From Zarea fungicola (lineage: Eukaryota > Ascomycota > Sordariomycetes > Hypocreales > Cordycipitaceae), in contig FWCC01000354.1 of NCBI GenBank assembly GCA_900169235.1, positions 1 through 43,884 of the forward strand: a stretch of DNA of 43,884 nt. Reading direction: 5' to 3'. This document shows, in pieces, positions 10,960 through 22,369 of the stretch. Positions within the stretch are counted from its first letter, which is position 1; each line of letters begins with the position of its first letter. The notes under the pieces are model-generated. The model saw only the letters and a program-made list of their open reading frames with translations. It did not search any database and was not told the origin of the DNA. Made by a program: the position numbers and the translations under genes.

Positions 10960-12309
10960 TCAAAATCTTGAGTGAATATGCCTTGGCATATCCAATGACG
11001 CAGCGAACCCGCCGACGAGATAATCATGCTCTAGCGGGGGCATGAACAAATAGTGGTGATGGGGGAACTGCTCGTGGATAGATTGCCGTACCATGGGGGG
11101 CCCTTCGTACCGCTGCTGTTCGCGACGTCGTGCCGCGGGTGCAAGATACGGTGGCGGCATATCAGCTCTATGTGGTGAGGGGAGGCGGGCGGGAGGCGGG
11201 ATGACAATATCGGGGTCCGCAATATAACCAGGCGGTGCTGCGCCATTTTCCATGTCGCGGAGCTGGAAGCCGCTGGATTCGGAGTCAGTCATCATGTAGC
11301 CCATGCGGTACAGACGGCGGTTGAGACGCTCAAGGCGCCGGCGGCTACGATCTGGAGAAGGGTCGCGAAAAAATGCAGTCGTGCAAACGTCCGCGCGTGA
11401 GCCACTGGCGCCAGCGGCATCCTCTTCGCGGGCAGCAGATTCGCGCGCACGGCGCTGCCGGTTTCGTTCTCTTCGCTCCGCGATAATTTGCTGAATTTCC
11501 TCGGGTGCTTGTCTGCGTGGCGCAAGGAGCAGAAGCGGTAAGTCGTTTCCGTCTCTTGTCGCTTGGCTGGTTTGTCTCGTTTGCTCAATGCCTTGGCTGG
11601 CATCTTCTTGGCTGGCATCTTCTTGGCTGCTTTGTCCCTGTTGGTCGCTGATGCGTCTAGTCTCAGCATTACCTTGGTTCGTTCGGTTCATGTTTCCCTG
11701 TGTTTCATGACTACTTCGCAGCGTTTCTTCGCTGTTTCGTCTTTGGCCAGGGTACTCGTTGTTCCTTATCCGCTCCTCGTTGCTATATGCTAAGGATCCG
11801 CTACTGGGTCTTCCATCAGTACTGTCAACCACTCTCTCCTCACCATCATGCTCTTCCTCATCCAAATCCTGGTTGTCTTCTTGTACAAAATCATCACTCG
11901 CGCTATTCGTCTCTTCCGTTGTCGTCTTTCCAAGCCTGACGCCATACGGTGGCGGCGCTTCGCCCAGTTCATTTAACCCTTCGTTGGACCGCAAGAAGTA
12001 CCAATTCATGCCCAAGCTCGCAGCTGGCCACCTATCGTTACGGTCTTGGCGGTTACTGGTGCCGACGCTATGGCGACGCTGCTCCATTGGTTGGGAGTCG
12101 CCGCTGCCAGTCTCACCGCGACGCAGGCGGCGGCGGCGCCGGTAGAAAACAAACGCGCCAACAAGGAAGAGTGACATGACGGTAAAAAGTGGGATGACGA
12201 CATAGGTCAGTGGCTGGAGCGACTTGTTGGATGAAGAGGAGGACGCCATCGATGTTGATGAGGGCAGGACAGTGGCCGTCGGCGCAGGAGCCGCTTCTGT
12301 CGCGGCCAT
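10960..12309 (-). CDS. Single-pass membrane protein with PPxY motifs, function unknown
   Basis: I do not recognise this 449-residue, single-exon protein. Residues 1-33 are Ala/Ser/Thr/Pro-rich. Residues 34-56 form one hydrophobic helix followed at once by an RRRRRLRR stop-transfer block, which predicts N-terminus outside or lumenal and C-terminus cytosolic. The cytosolic part is disordered, with acidic and Gln/Arg-rich tracts and a short direct repeat SQEDASQEDASQ. It carries three PPxY-type motifs: APPPYG near 118, then APPGY and MPPPYL in the C-terminal quarter. PPxY peptides bind WW domains of Nedd4/Rsp5 ubiquitin ligases, so an Rsp5 adaptor or cargo role is an inference. It lacks any arrestin fold I can see. 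Convergent with the receptor-type gene. Confidence 0.75.
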   Translation of the reverse strand: MAATEAAPAPTATVLPSSTSMASSSSSNKSLQPLTYVVIPLFTVMSLFLVGAFVFYRRRRRLRRGETGSGDSQPMEQRRHSVGTSNRQDRNDRWPAASLGMNWYFLRSNEGLNELGEAPPPYGVRLGKTTTEETNSASDDFVQEDNQDLDEEEHDGEERVVDSTDGRPSSGSLAYSNEERIRNNEYPGQRRNSEETLRSSHETQGNMNRTNQGNAETRRISDQQGQSSQEDASQEDASQGIEQTRQTSQATRDGNDLPLLLLAPRRQAPEEIQQIIAERRERNRQRRARESAAREEDAAGASGSRADVCTTAFFRDPSPDRSRRRLERLNRRLYRMGYMMTDSESSGFQLRDMENGAAPPGYIADPDIVIPPPARLPSPHRADMPPPYLAPAARRREQQRYEGPPMVRQSIHEQFPHHHYLFMPPLEHDYLVGGFAASLDMPRHIHSRF

Positions 12310-14813
12310 GATATTTCGGTGAGTTTAACTAGCCAGACCATGCAGAACTATATTTGAAACGTGACTCTGGCACGAGGCTTTCGCCGAGGTGTCTGCTCTT
12401 GCCTCTCTCTTTTATCCTCTCTTTGACCGGAGAGATTCTTCCTTAAAGGCCTGGTGGTTCAACGATGTCGTCAGTTGTAGGCTAAGTCGGGACCTCAAGA
12501 ACGTTGCGTCGGCAGTTGAGGTTATTTGAGGCAGATGTAGCCCTACATGCAGAAAAGCAGCTATACAAAAACGAACTGCAAATTGTCCGCACAGATACCG
12601 CTGTGTCCAGCGACATGGAAAGAAAAGAGCAGCGATAGAGTTGTGCAAATGACCTCGGCGGTCTGTACGCCGCTGGCTGCTTGACACAAACGCTCTGAAT
12701 AAGCTCCGATCTCCGTCCCGTAGACTCAGTCCCGGACCTTCGGGCGGGTTACGGGCTGGTGCGGTGGTGGTGCGCGTCTCTCTTGACAAACAGAAAGGCT
12801 ACTTTGTGCACAAGACAGACTGGAAGCCAAATATCAAGAAGGACAAGGAAACCAGCGACGATGTAATAAATGGAAGATGGAAGTGCGAGGTAGCGAGTAT
12901 AAGGGTGTAGCTGTGGTGATAAAGGAGCAGCTCATAAGGAATTGGGAGGTGTCCGACAGGGGAAAGAGGATCAGCCGTAATAATGCATGGTTTGGGGCTT
13001 GGGGATTCGGGAACACCTTTGAAGCCCCAACTGCTCTGCAGAAATATAGGTACGGGTACAGAATTCACTGAACGTGTAACAGGGGAGGGGGGTGTCAGGT
13101 TCAATCACATCGAGTTTTATCTCAGCATTTCGATAGATGGCGGCATTGGTGGATACCAGAGGAGGCACTAGAATTGGGATACCTCGCAGAGAAACGAGCA
13201 AGATGGAGCTTGGCCAAAGAAGGTACAGAAACATGACAAAAAGTGACGATGAAATGCTTGTTGACTGCCTAGTTGACTAAGTACCTAATTTGGGTAACTA
13301 CAGTACCTCAAACAATTAATTGGTGGTGGCGTGGGTAGTCTCTTAGTGGAGATGATGGGGGGCTGTCAACTTTGCAAAGTGGACAGTGACGAGTTGCGAG
13401 GCTTGTTCCTGCTGACGCACCCACTTTGTTACTTGGTACCTGTTCCCAAAACTAGATTGCCTTGTAAATGGACTTTGTCATGAACTCTATGTAGACGCAG
13501 TAGAACACTACCAGGTACGCAGCATTATTACACTGCCGTGCACAAAAATGGCAGAGCAAACTTTTGTGACAGGATTTCCTTGTAAGCAAGTTACGTTATT
13601 AGTGGATGCTTGTTTGCAGCTTGGTGGCTCCTGAGATTTTGAGTTTTTAACTAGTATTGGGTTCATTACTGGACAGATTGCTGCAGCACCAGAGGAACGA
13701 GTAGTACATCAGGAATAAAAGAATCTAGTGAGCTGGAGTAGGATTATCAAGGAGAGCAAGAAAAAGAGGAATAGAAACAGAAAAAATAACAAGAAACAAG
13801 ACAGCGTCTCGAGAGAGCGAAAAAAAAAAACACCCACCAGCCAAAGCGACTAGACTCGCCGACCGTTGCCTCTTGATGCTACAGCCGCGCCGCAGGTACA
13901 TAAATTTGGCTCTACAAGTAAGTATTCAGTTAGCTACCTAGTAGTTACTGGATGGTCCAGCCAGGCGTGTTGATTGGGCTGCTGGAGCGGCGAGGCTTGA
14001 AGCGCGCAACGCTTGGGCTGCATCTGCTGGGGGGTTGTTGTTTCCTTTTGTTATTCTTGGCAGCCAATCTCATTAGTTGCATCCCAAGCTCTGGCAACCC
14101 GCTAGCAACGCAATGTTAGAACCGGCGAGAGCGTGAGCCAAGATTGTTTTTGCCATCGAATACTTCTGCTCCAAGTGTTTACGATGCCAATGTACAGTGT
14201 AAATTTGCTCAAATCATGGTCCCCATTCACCCGCATCAGTAGGCTCGGCGCGCGGCCACACTAACTAGGTGTGTAATGTGATTCCGGAAGCCACCGCAAC
14301 TGTAATAAAGTGAGTTTACAAGTAGGTAGGTAGATATGCACCTACTACTGAGAGGTAGGTACTTGGTAGTTACCCGCCCGCCTACTCCGTACCTAGGTAG
14401 TACGTCGGGACTGCGTTAATAGCTGGTGGTAGTTGGCTAGGTGTCTGCGTGATATCTTTATTAGATGAGGCCAGCTGAGAACGCCACTAATCCGTCCGAA
14501 TGCAGGACCCCACACCGCAGCATTTTAGCACGGCGGGGCAGGAAAAAAAAAGTTCATACTCAGTGCGAAGCCGTAGTCTTGATACGATGATACAAGACAT
14601 TGTTAAACGGAGGCTTCTTTCTCATTTCTATCGCTGGTCGATCAGGCTCGTCCGGCTAGCAATTCTCGTTTTATTTCTCAGCTTCGAGGCTCTCGCGCGG
14701 AATCCCTAGCTGTCCTGTTTCGTACTCAGCTCCAACGCGCCTTGATCGAAAAACCTCGCACGGGACCCGACGACACGATCGAACAATTTCCTTGTCCCCA
14801 CGAAACCATTAAA
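12310..14813. other. Long intergenic region upstream of ADE5,7
   Basis: 2.5 kb with only short, low-quality reading frames on both strands. It holds more dispersed AGGTAGGT/TACCTAGGTA words (about 13,270-13,310, 13,925-13,945 and 14,318-14,402), an A-run at 13,821-13,830, and a purine-rich stretch at 13,730-13,830. The 3' end must contain the ADE5,7 promoter and leader. No gene supported. Confidence 0.45.
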
Positions 14814-17168
14814 ATGTCAAGCCTTCGAATTCTTCTCATCGGCAACGGTGGCCGCGAGCACGCACTTGCATGGAAGCTGAGCCAGTCTCCTCGCGTCGAA
14901 TCCATCTTTGCCGTGCCTGGAAACGGTGGTACAGCGTCTTGCCCCAAAGTATCCAACATCGACAGTGTCTCGGCTGATGACTTCCCCGCTCTCGTAACGT
15001 TCTCTCAGTCCAATGGCATCAACCTGGTTGTACCTGGTCCGGAGGCCCCCCTTGTGGACGGTGTAGAGGGATTTTTCAGAACCGCTGGCATCCCCTGCTT
15101 CGGTCCCTCCAAGGAAGCTGCGCGCTTGGAAGGTAGCAAGACCTACTCCAAGGATTTCATGAACAAGTACAACGTCCCAACCGCCGCCTACGAGAATTTT
15201 TCCGACTTTGATCAGGCCGTTGCCTACATCAGCAGTATTAACCATGATGTTGTCATCAAGGCCACCGGCCTTGCTGCTGGCAAGGGTGTTATTATCCCTC
15301 AATCGAAGGAGGAGGCCATTACTGCTCTCAAGCAAATTATGGTCGACAAGGAGTTTGGTAATGCTGGCAGTGAAGTTGTCATCGAAGAGCTACTGCTTGG
15401 TGATGAGCTCAGTGTCCTCACTTTCTGCGACGGCTACTCTATTCGCTCTCTACCTCTGGCGCAGGATCACAAACGCATCTTCGACGGCGACAACGGTCCT
15501 AACACGGGCGGTATGGGCTGCTATGCTCCTACTAACATTGCCACCAAGGAGCTCATCCAGGTTATTGACAAGGAGATTCTTGAACCCACTATTCTAGGCA
15601 TGCGCAGAGAAAAACAGCCTTTCCGCGGTGTTCTGTTTACTGGTTTGATGATCACTGCTACAGGGCCTAAGGTTCTTGAATACAATGTTCGATTTGGTGA
15701 CCCTGAGACACAGACTGTACTCCCTCTGCTATCTTCCGATACCGACCTCGCTGAAATTATGCTTGCCTGCACTGGAGGCTACCTCGATAACTGCAATATT
15801 ACCATTCAGGACAAGTTCAGCGCCACCGTCGTTCTCGCCTCTGGTGGATATCCTGGGCCCTACGCCAAGGGAACCCCCATGGTTGTCAACGAACCACCTA
15901 CGGGAAGCACAGTTTTCCACGCAGGCACCAGGCTCGACGGCAACAAGCTCCAGACCTCTGGCGGCCGTGTAATTGCTATCAACTCTGTTGGCGATTCTCT
16001 GCGCAGCGCTGTTGACGCCACATATGCTGCCTTGGATTCCAACGTCATTCAGTTCGATGGCATGTTTTTCCGTAAAGATATTGCCCACCGTGCGTTTCGT
16101 GCCACGAACAAGGAATCCATGACATATGCTCAAGCTGGTGTTGACATCCAGGCAGGTAACGACTTTGTGGAGAAGATTAAGAAAGCTGTTGCGAGTACAA
16201 AGCGTGCTGGTGCCGATGCCGAAATTGGTGGATTTGGCGGCGAGATTGATTTGTCTCTCGCCGGCTACCCCGATGCTCCTGTTCTGGTTGGCGCTATTGA
16301 TGGTGTTGGGACTAAGCTGATGATTGCCCAAAGCATGAAGAAGCACGACACCGTCGGCATTGACTTGGTTGCCATGAATGTCAATGATCTCATTGTCCAG
16401 GGTGCCACTCCTCTTATGTTTCTTGATTACTATGGATGCAGCAAGTTAGATCTTGCATCGGCGGCTGCATTTGTTGAAGGTGTGGCTGATGGCTGCCGAC
16501 AGGCTGGCTGCGCTTTGGTTGGAGGCGAGACGGCGGAGATGCCCGGTATGTATCAGGGTGACGATTACGATGCTGCTGGTTGTGCCGTCGGTGCCGTGAC
16601 CAACGATGCTAGATTGCCCAAAAAGGAGGCTATGATTGACGGCGATATTCTTCTCGGCTTGGGCTCGAACGGTGTTCACTCAAACGGGTTCTCTCTTGTC
16701 CGCCGCATTGTTCAGAGTGCTGGGCTCAACTACCATGACAACGCCCCATGGGATATGAGCAAGACAGTCGGCGAATCTCTCCTGACTCCTACTCGCATCT
16801 ACGTCAAGACTCTATTGCCAATTCTAAGAGATATCAAGGGTCTGGCTCATATTACTGGCGGAGGCCTCATCGAGAATGTCCCGCGGATGCTACCCGACTC
16901 GCTCAGTGCCGAAATCAACTTTGGCTCCTGGCCAATGCCGGCTATTTTCCAGTGGCTCAAGTCTGCTGGAAATGTTGCCCCTGTCGAGATGTGCCGAACT
17001 TTCAACAGTGGTATTGGAATGGTCATTGCTGTAGACGCCGCCAAGGCAAGCGCTGTTGCCGCTGCACTTGGAAGTGCCGGTGAGCCGGTGTTCACCATTG
17101 GTCGCTTGACAAAGCGTACTGAGCACCAGGATGGCTGTGTCATCCACAATCTTGATCAGTGGCAATAA
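14814..17168 (+). CDS. ADE5,7: Bifunctional GAR synthetase / AIR synthetase
   Basis: Catalyses two steps of de novo purine synthesis: phosphoribosylamine + glycine + ATP to GAR, and FGAM + ATP to AIR. One exon, 784 residues from the ATG at 14,814; the context ATTAAAATGTC is good and the protein then opens with the family N-terminus [19 protein letters not shown]. The in-frame ATG at 14,742 would add 24 unrelated residues. The GARS half (about 1-425) has GPEAPLVDG, the ATP-grasp run [11 protein letters not shown] and the signature RFGDPETQ near residue 292. The AIRS half begins near 436 with [11 protein letters not shown] and has [17 protein letters not shown] and the late ITGGGLIEN. The length fits fungal Ade5,7. 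All expected motifs are present. Repeat block 1 starts about 400 bases downstream. Confidence 0.97.
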   Translation: MSSLRILLIGNGGREHALAWKLSQSPRVESIFAVPGNGGTASCPKVSNIDSVSADDFPALVTFSQSNGINLVVPGPEAPLVDGVEGFFRTAGIPCFGPSKEAARLEGSKTYSKDFMNKYNVPTAAYENFSDFDQAVAYISSINHDVVIKATGLAAGKGVIIPQSKEEAITALKQIMVDKEFGNAGSEVVIEELLLGDELSVLTFCDGYSIRSLPLAQDHKRIFDGDNGPNTGGMGCYAPTNIATKELIQVIDKEILEPTILGMRREKQPFRGVLFTGLMITATGPKVLEYNVRFGDPETQTVLPLLSSDTDLAEIMLACTGGYLDNCNITIQDKFSATVVLASGGYPGPYAKGTPMVVNEPPTGSTVFHAGTRLDGNKLQTSGGRVIAINSVGDSLRSAVDATYAALDSNVIQFDGMFFRKDIAHRAFRATNKESMTYAQAGVDIQAGNDFVEKIKKAVASTKRAGADAEIGGFGGEIDLSLAGYPDAPVLVGAIDGVGTKLMIAQSMKKHDTVGIDLVAMNVNDLIVQGATPLMFLDYYGCSKLDLASAAAFVEGVADGCRQAGCALVGGETAEMPGMYQGDDYDAAGCAVGAVTNDARLPKKEAMIDGDILLGLGSNGVHSNGFSLVRRIVQSAGLNYHDNAPWDMSKTVGESLLTPTRIYVKTLLPILRDIKGLAHITGGGLIENVPRMLPDSLSAEINFGSWPMPAIFQWLKSAGNVAPVEMCRTFNSGIGMVIAVDAAKASAVAAALGSAGEPVFTIGRLTKRTEHQDGCVIHNLDQWQ

Positions 17169-17579
17169 GAACGGAGCCAATGGCCGGTTACGGAAGTCAT
17201 TTGGGGAGCCCATGAGAGCGGAAGCGACAGGCTGGGTTTCCGTCTCCTCATTTCATTTGTTCTGATTTTTTCTTAAAAGAACCTGCATCTCGAGAACATC
17301 CTTTTACGACTGGGGGACATTAATGAATAGAAAAAAGTTTTGATTTCTGCGCCGGTGTTTTCCTATTTAGATATGCTATGCGAGGCATTTAATCCATAAA
17401 AATAAACATCTCAAAGGTATATGCATAACATGACTTCATACGATTTTGATAGAGATCACAAGCCTGGGCGTGAAGTAAGTGCATGAAAACCAATCATTGC
17501 ACTAGCCAGACGCCTTCAGCCATGCTATATCCCTCATATGTGTGTTCGCCAAAACGTTAAAAATATCCTAGCAACATAT
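17169..17579. other. 3' flank of ADE5,7 up to the repeat nest
   Basis: Ordinary-composition flank with the ADE5,7 3' UTR. No gene seen. It ends at the TA dinucleotide (17,580-17,581) that borders the outermost inserted element. Confidence 0.5.
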
Positions 17580-17748
17580 TACAGTGGGCCAAAAGTAATT
17601 CCACTCAAAGGCCCCATTTTTCACCAAAATGTCCTATTTTTAAACGCCAATAGCTATACCAATAAAGGNNAATAAAGGAGATAAAAGTATATAGCAGATT
17701 ATTTTACATAAATTATTACTTAAAATTTATTAAAGTTAATTATATATA

Positions 17749-18454
17749 ACATGGTTGATAAGCGAGCGGGCCATTTGCCCCATTTTTTCTCTTTTAATTA
17801 CTCTAACTTCCTAACCCTAGGGTTAAAATACTTAAGGTTACTAGTATAGGTATATAAGGTTATAAAGTATATATAAAAATTTATATATTTAATATACTAA
17901 AATATTACCTTAAGCTATTTTAAGTTAAAGACTAAATTTTTAAATCTTTCTTAAAATACTTTTAAAATTTATAACTACTAGCCCTAATAAGTTTTAATTA
18001 TAAAAAAAAATATTTTAAGACTTTTAGATTAAATATATTATATAAAGTAAAGAAAAAGAATTTNNNNNNNNNNNNNNNNNNNNNNNNNNNNNNNNNNNNN
18101 NNNNNNNNNNNNNNNNNNNNNNAAATTCTTTTTCTTTACTTTATAGTATTATTAGTATATTAAGAGTCTAACTATTAACTATTATACTTTCTAACCTATA
18201 AACTAAAAAATTATAAATTTCTAAAAAAATTAAAAAAAGAATTAATTTTAACTTATATTAGCTTAAATCTACTAACCTTAATATACTAATTATATTTTTT
18301 TATATTATTTATTCTAAAATATAATAGCTAAATAGTACTATATAAAGTCCCTAAGTCTTTTTAATAAAAGCCTATAGAGCTATTACTAATAGAAGAGAAA
18401 AGTGGGGTAAAATGGCCCGCTCGCTTGTCTAGCCCGCTCGCTAATCAGCTACGT
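17749..18454. mobile_element. Non-autonomous ACGT-ended, TA-flanked element (pogo-like MITE)
   Basis: The left end ACATGGTTGATAAGCGAGCG and the inward-read right end ACGTAGCTGATTAGCGAGCG are inverted repeats, flanked by TA at 17,747-17,748 and 18,455-18,456. The right end carries two GCGAGCGGGC units 17 bp apart, whereas the left has one. The roughly 0.7 kb between them is RIP-like AT-rich sequence with no transposase motif. A 59-base N gap sits at its centre inside an inverted repeat. The left ACATGG versus ACGTGG elsewhere fits a G-to-A change. Confidence 0.7.
18041..18145. repeat. Inverted repeat around an assembly gap
   Basis: The sequence TAAAGTAAAGAAAAAGAATTT just left of the N run (18,064-18,122) is met by its exact reverse complement just right of it. 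A weaker match continues outward. The true centre is unknown because of the gap, and it may be a long hairpin that blocked assembly. Confidence 0.7.
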
Positions 18455-18626
18455 TATACATATATATATTAGTAGAGAAATCTATTAATAAAGCTAGCTA
18501 AGCTAAAATTATACTCTTTTACTAGTGATTTTTATTCTTCTACTTTTACTATTTAATTATAAAATAAAAGAATTAATAAGTAATATAAAAATAGGTATAA
18601 TATATTATTTAAGCTATAAAGAATTA

Positions 18627-21600
18627 ACGTAGTTCACATACGAGCGGGCCACATAAGCGAGTGGGCCACCTCTTATGACCTTAGGGTATATAGCTAACCA
18701 TAATAAAATAAAATAAAATAGAATTAATGAAATCTAATTAGAATCCTCTAAAGAAGTGATTTCTACTTTATTATTATATGTTCTAGAATTATGGCTAATT
18801 TCGCTATAATTACTACATTGCTAGCGGCGTAATTTATTGTGTTTTAGCTAACTAGAACCCTTAGTTTTAGCGTATTTTTTCCTAACCTTAACCTATAATT
18901 AAGTAGCTAATTTTTTTTTATTTTCTAGAGTAAGAGATCCTTTAGTCTATAAACGCTTTTTTTTAATGTATTGATGTTAGGAAAGTTGTTTATTTGCCGC
19001 CTCTAGGTGCTTGACTTGGTCTTGTAAAAGGACTATCTGTTGTAGAGCTTTTATTGTACACTTTAATATTTACATTAAACTCTTAATAATTTCTACTAGT
19101 AAGCTACTCTAATGGCTTCTTATCCTCTTCTTAATATATTCTATATAAGATAAAGCCTCTATTAGGTTATTAGGCGTTTATAGAAGCTAGGGAAGGGCTA
19201 GTCTATTAGAGGTCCCTAGAGATAAAGGCGTCTATAATATTATATTTAATTATAAAATAATATAACTTAGATTAAAAGGCTGAAGTTTAGTACTATAGAA
19301 ACCTTTAAGGGTATTTTTTTTTATTATAGTAGTATTATATGCACTATAAAATATAAGTAGAAATTCCTCCTTAGTAATATGTGTTATATAGGCTTATATT
19401 AGATTACTAATAGCTTAACTATATGCCTATTTTAATAGCTAAAAATAAGTAATATTTAATAGCTAAAGTATATATAATAAATAAGTAGGTATGTATAATA
19501 TAATAATAGAGTTTGCCTTATAATATGACTTAAATTCTATTAACTAGTTACTTTTATATTTATTAAGGATTAAGAGGTAATAGTGGCTAGAATTTCGTAG
19601 TTTTATATTATTATTAAAATGTTTTAGCTAATCTAAGCCTTTTTTATTTATTATTTAGCTATTTTCTAATATAAAAATAGCCTAGGTATAAGGTAATAGG
19701 CTATTTTTATAGTAAGATAAGAGGTAGGTTTTAATAGTAATAATAATATATAATAGGATAATACCACTAGTTATACTAATATACTAGATAACTATTATCT
19801 ATATTTAATTTCTTAGTTATATTTTTTAACCTTTTTAATGCTTTTTTAATCCTATAACTACTATTTTTAAGCTTATTATGCCTATTATAAAGCTAGTCTT
19901 ATTAAAGTTATAGATATTTATATCTTATATAACGTGGTTAATAAGCGAGCCACGCAGACAAGCGAGTCGCGTACTAAGCATGACCCTTTACCCTTTAACC
20001 ATTAATAATTCAACTAAAGCATAAAAAAACATCTAAAACTAATTAGAATCCTCTTTATCACTAGTTTCTATATTAATAGTATAAGTGCGCGCATTATGCC
20101 CACTCTGGCCGCAGACACCACATCGCTGACTGCGCATTTCAACCCATGCCTTACAACCACCATAAGCCTTCCTTTCATCTTATACCTAAACATCTATATC
20201 TATCTATTCCTTTAAGTCTCTTATATCTTATATAGAAAGAGATCTTTTTACCTATAGTCTGGTTTTTTTGGCTCGCCAGCGCTTACTAACTAGCTTATTT
20301 ACTACCTTAAGGCCGCCGACCTAAGCCCATAAAAACGCAACCTTATGTATAATGGCCATTATACCCTTCTCTAGACTATTAAGCGCTTTAAGAGTTTTAG
20401 TTGGGGAGCTAGCTAGGTGATTACTTATTCTTTTTTTTAGAATTAAAGTCTATATAACCACTTTAGTTGCATTGCTTAGCGTTTTAGAAATCTAAGACCC
20501 TACTATTCCTAGACATAAGTTTAAAGGACTTAGTATCTTAAACTTAAGATCTAAAGTAAAAATAACCTTTTTAGGATTAAAAGGCATAATACTAGTACCT
20601 CTAAAACCACCTTAGATATTTTCTTTTATTATAGAGTTATAGAAAGCTAAATAAAACATAGGGAAGAAGTCCTCCTTAATAATATATATAATACTTACTA
20701 TTATAAGATACTTAATTTACCGCCTATAAGCTATTTTAAGCGGACTAAAATAACTAATATCTAAAGGCTAGAGTATATAAGAGGAATATATAGGCATATA
20801 TAGTATAATAATATTATTCTCTTAGTAGTAGAGCTTAAATTTAATTAAGTGGTGACTTTTATAGCCATTAAGGATAAGGAGGCAATAAGCACCTTCCTTT
20901 TAATCTTTTATAAAATTATAAAAATACTATATTTAATTTACACTAATTTCATTTATTATCTAGCCATTTAAGCTTATATTAATACGCCAATCTATAGGTA
21001 GTCACGCATCTTTAAACCAAGTTACAAGGAGATTTTAGCCCTTTACTACAATATATAGCGGCACTATCTAGCCTTAGGAATTAACCCCTTATATTATAAT
21101 AACCTATTCCCTATTACTAGGCTATACTGCTTTTACTTTTCTAGTTTAATTAGAGCTTATAATGACTATTCCTATAGAGATAAGACCTATTATAAACCTA
21201 GTCTTATTAAAGTTATAGATATTAGACTCTTAGATGCTATATTTTATAATTATATTTTATAGAAGCTTAAACTAACTATAAATAATAGTTAGATCCTTAT
21301 ATTTAGCTCTCTAATAGTTATATCTTTATTTAAAATGCATAGTAAGCTCTAGTTATTATTATATAAGGTTTTTCGCCCAACGCACGCCAATGCGTCTACT
21401 ATTATATTCTATAAGTAGTTAGTTCGCTATATCTTTTATATTTATATACTAGGGCGGTAGCCCTTATAAATCTAGCTAAAGAATATATTTTACTATTGCC
21501 TTCTCCTCTAAATCTATAAGCTTCCTTAAATTAGGGGTATAGTTACATTGCGATATATAGCCGTCGCGTTGGTCGCGTATAGTTATTGTAGGCACACTAT

Positions 21601-22351
21601 AGATCGCTGCAGCCTTTCTAATACTGAGTTTAGTATTTTTTTTAAGAGCGCCAAGGGCAAGATTAACCCGTGCCTCTTTTAATAGGTTTTCTATATATTA
21701 TTGTTAAGTAATTTAGATGCTAAGAGTAAAGATGGTCAAAACCTGGTCTAGTGCGCGACTCGCTTGTCTGCGCGGCTCGCTTATCAACCACGTTATTATA
21801 TTTTATAATTATATTTTCTATAAGCTAGAACTAGCCTTTAAATATCTTTAGATCTTTATATTAGGCTCTTTAATAGTTAATTTAATATAATAAATATATA
21901 ATAACTTCTAGGTGTTATCTAATAAAGCTTATAACCTAGTTCCTTTTAACTAGAATACTATATTATAGCTTTAATAAGCGATTTATTATAACTTCTATAT
22001 TACGCAGGTAAGGCGGCTAGGAATAAGAATCTAGATTAAGGATATATTAAATAACTAGATCCTCCTCTTCTTTTTTTAATTTCTAACTATTTAGGCTTAT
22101 ATTAGCTTAGCTTAGTATATTTTATTAATAACGCTTGAGTGTTGTTTAGGGCACGTTATAGATTTAAGCAGCGCCTTGAATGCTTAATTTTAGGTCTTTT
22201 TTTAAAGCTTTGATAGCTAAGAGAACATTTGCTTTATTTAATGTAGAACCTATTTTCTGTTATTGAGTTATTGAGGTTGGAAGGTGTTTAATTAAAAAAA
22301 AACGCAAAGTGGCCCACTCGCCCGTGTGGCCCGCTCGTATGTGAACTACGT
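18627..22351 (-). mobile_element. Fot1/pogo-type DNA transposon (about 1.86 kb), split by a second one
   Basis: The ends ACGTAGTTCACATACGAGCG and its inverse match almost perfectly for over 30 bases, and both abut TA (18,625-18,626; 22,352-22,353). Removing the inner element (19,932-21,793) and its duplicated TA leaves 1,861 bases, the same size as the inner element, which is good evidence of two full-length transposons. The internal sequence at 19,270-19,620 aligns by eye with the transposase region of the inner element (20,600-20,880), in the same orientation, so its transposase was on the minus strand. It is heavily RIP-mutated, with no open frame of useful length. Confidence 0.78.
19932..21793 (-). 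mobile_element. Fot1/pogo-type DNA transposon, RIP-degenerate DDE transposase on minus strand
   Basis: Ends ACGTGGTTAATAAGCGAGCC (left) and ACGTGGTTGATAAGCGAGCC (right, inward), with TA at 19,930-19,931 and 21,794-21,795. The minus strand at about 20,885-20,850 reads LILNGYKSHH, a mutated form of the LxLDGHxSH block of pogo/Fot1 DDE transposases, with the catalytic Asp now Asn. At about 20,800-20,720 it reads MPIYSSYIL, stop, PLDISYFSPLK, the mutated MPPHSSHLLQPLDV block. The changes are all C-to-T or G-to-A. The element lies inside the 18,627-22,351 transposon and is therefore the later insertion. Not functional. Confidence 0.85.
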
Positions 22352-22352
22352 T

Positions 22353-22369
22353 AATACTTATTTTAATAC
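22353..22369. repeat. Left target-site duplication of LINE tail
   Basis: AATACTTATTTTAATAC, repeated exactly at 23,181-23,197 on the far side of the truncated LINE. The first one or two A may belong to the tail. Confidence 0.8.

Noticed and set aside
12412..13234. Several overlapping small frames upstream of ADE5,7
   Set aside because: Low-complexity or shadow-like translations, no splice-consistent model and no family resemblance.
14742..14813. In-frame upstream ATG adding 24 residues to ADE5,7
   Set aside because: The added residues do not resemble the family N-terminus, while the ATG at 14,814 has good context and gives the standard opening.
17809..17828. Telomere-like CTAACCCTAGGGTTA
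   Set aside because: A single short palindrome in AT-rich repeat DNA, not a tandem TTAGGG array.
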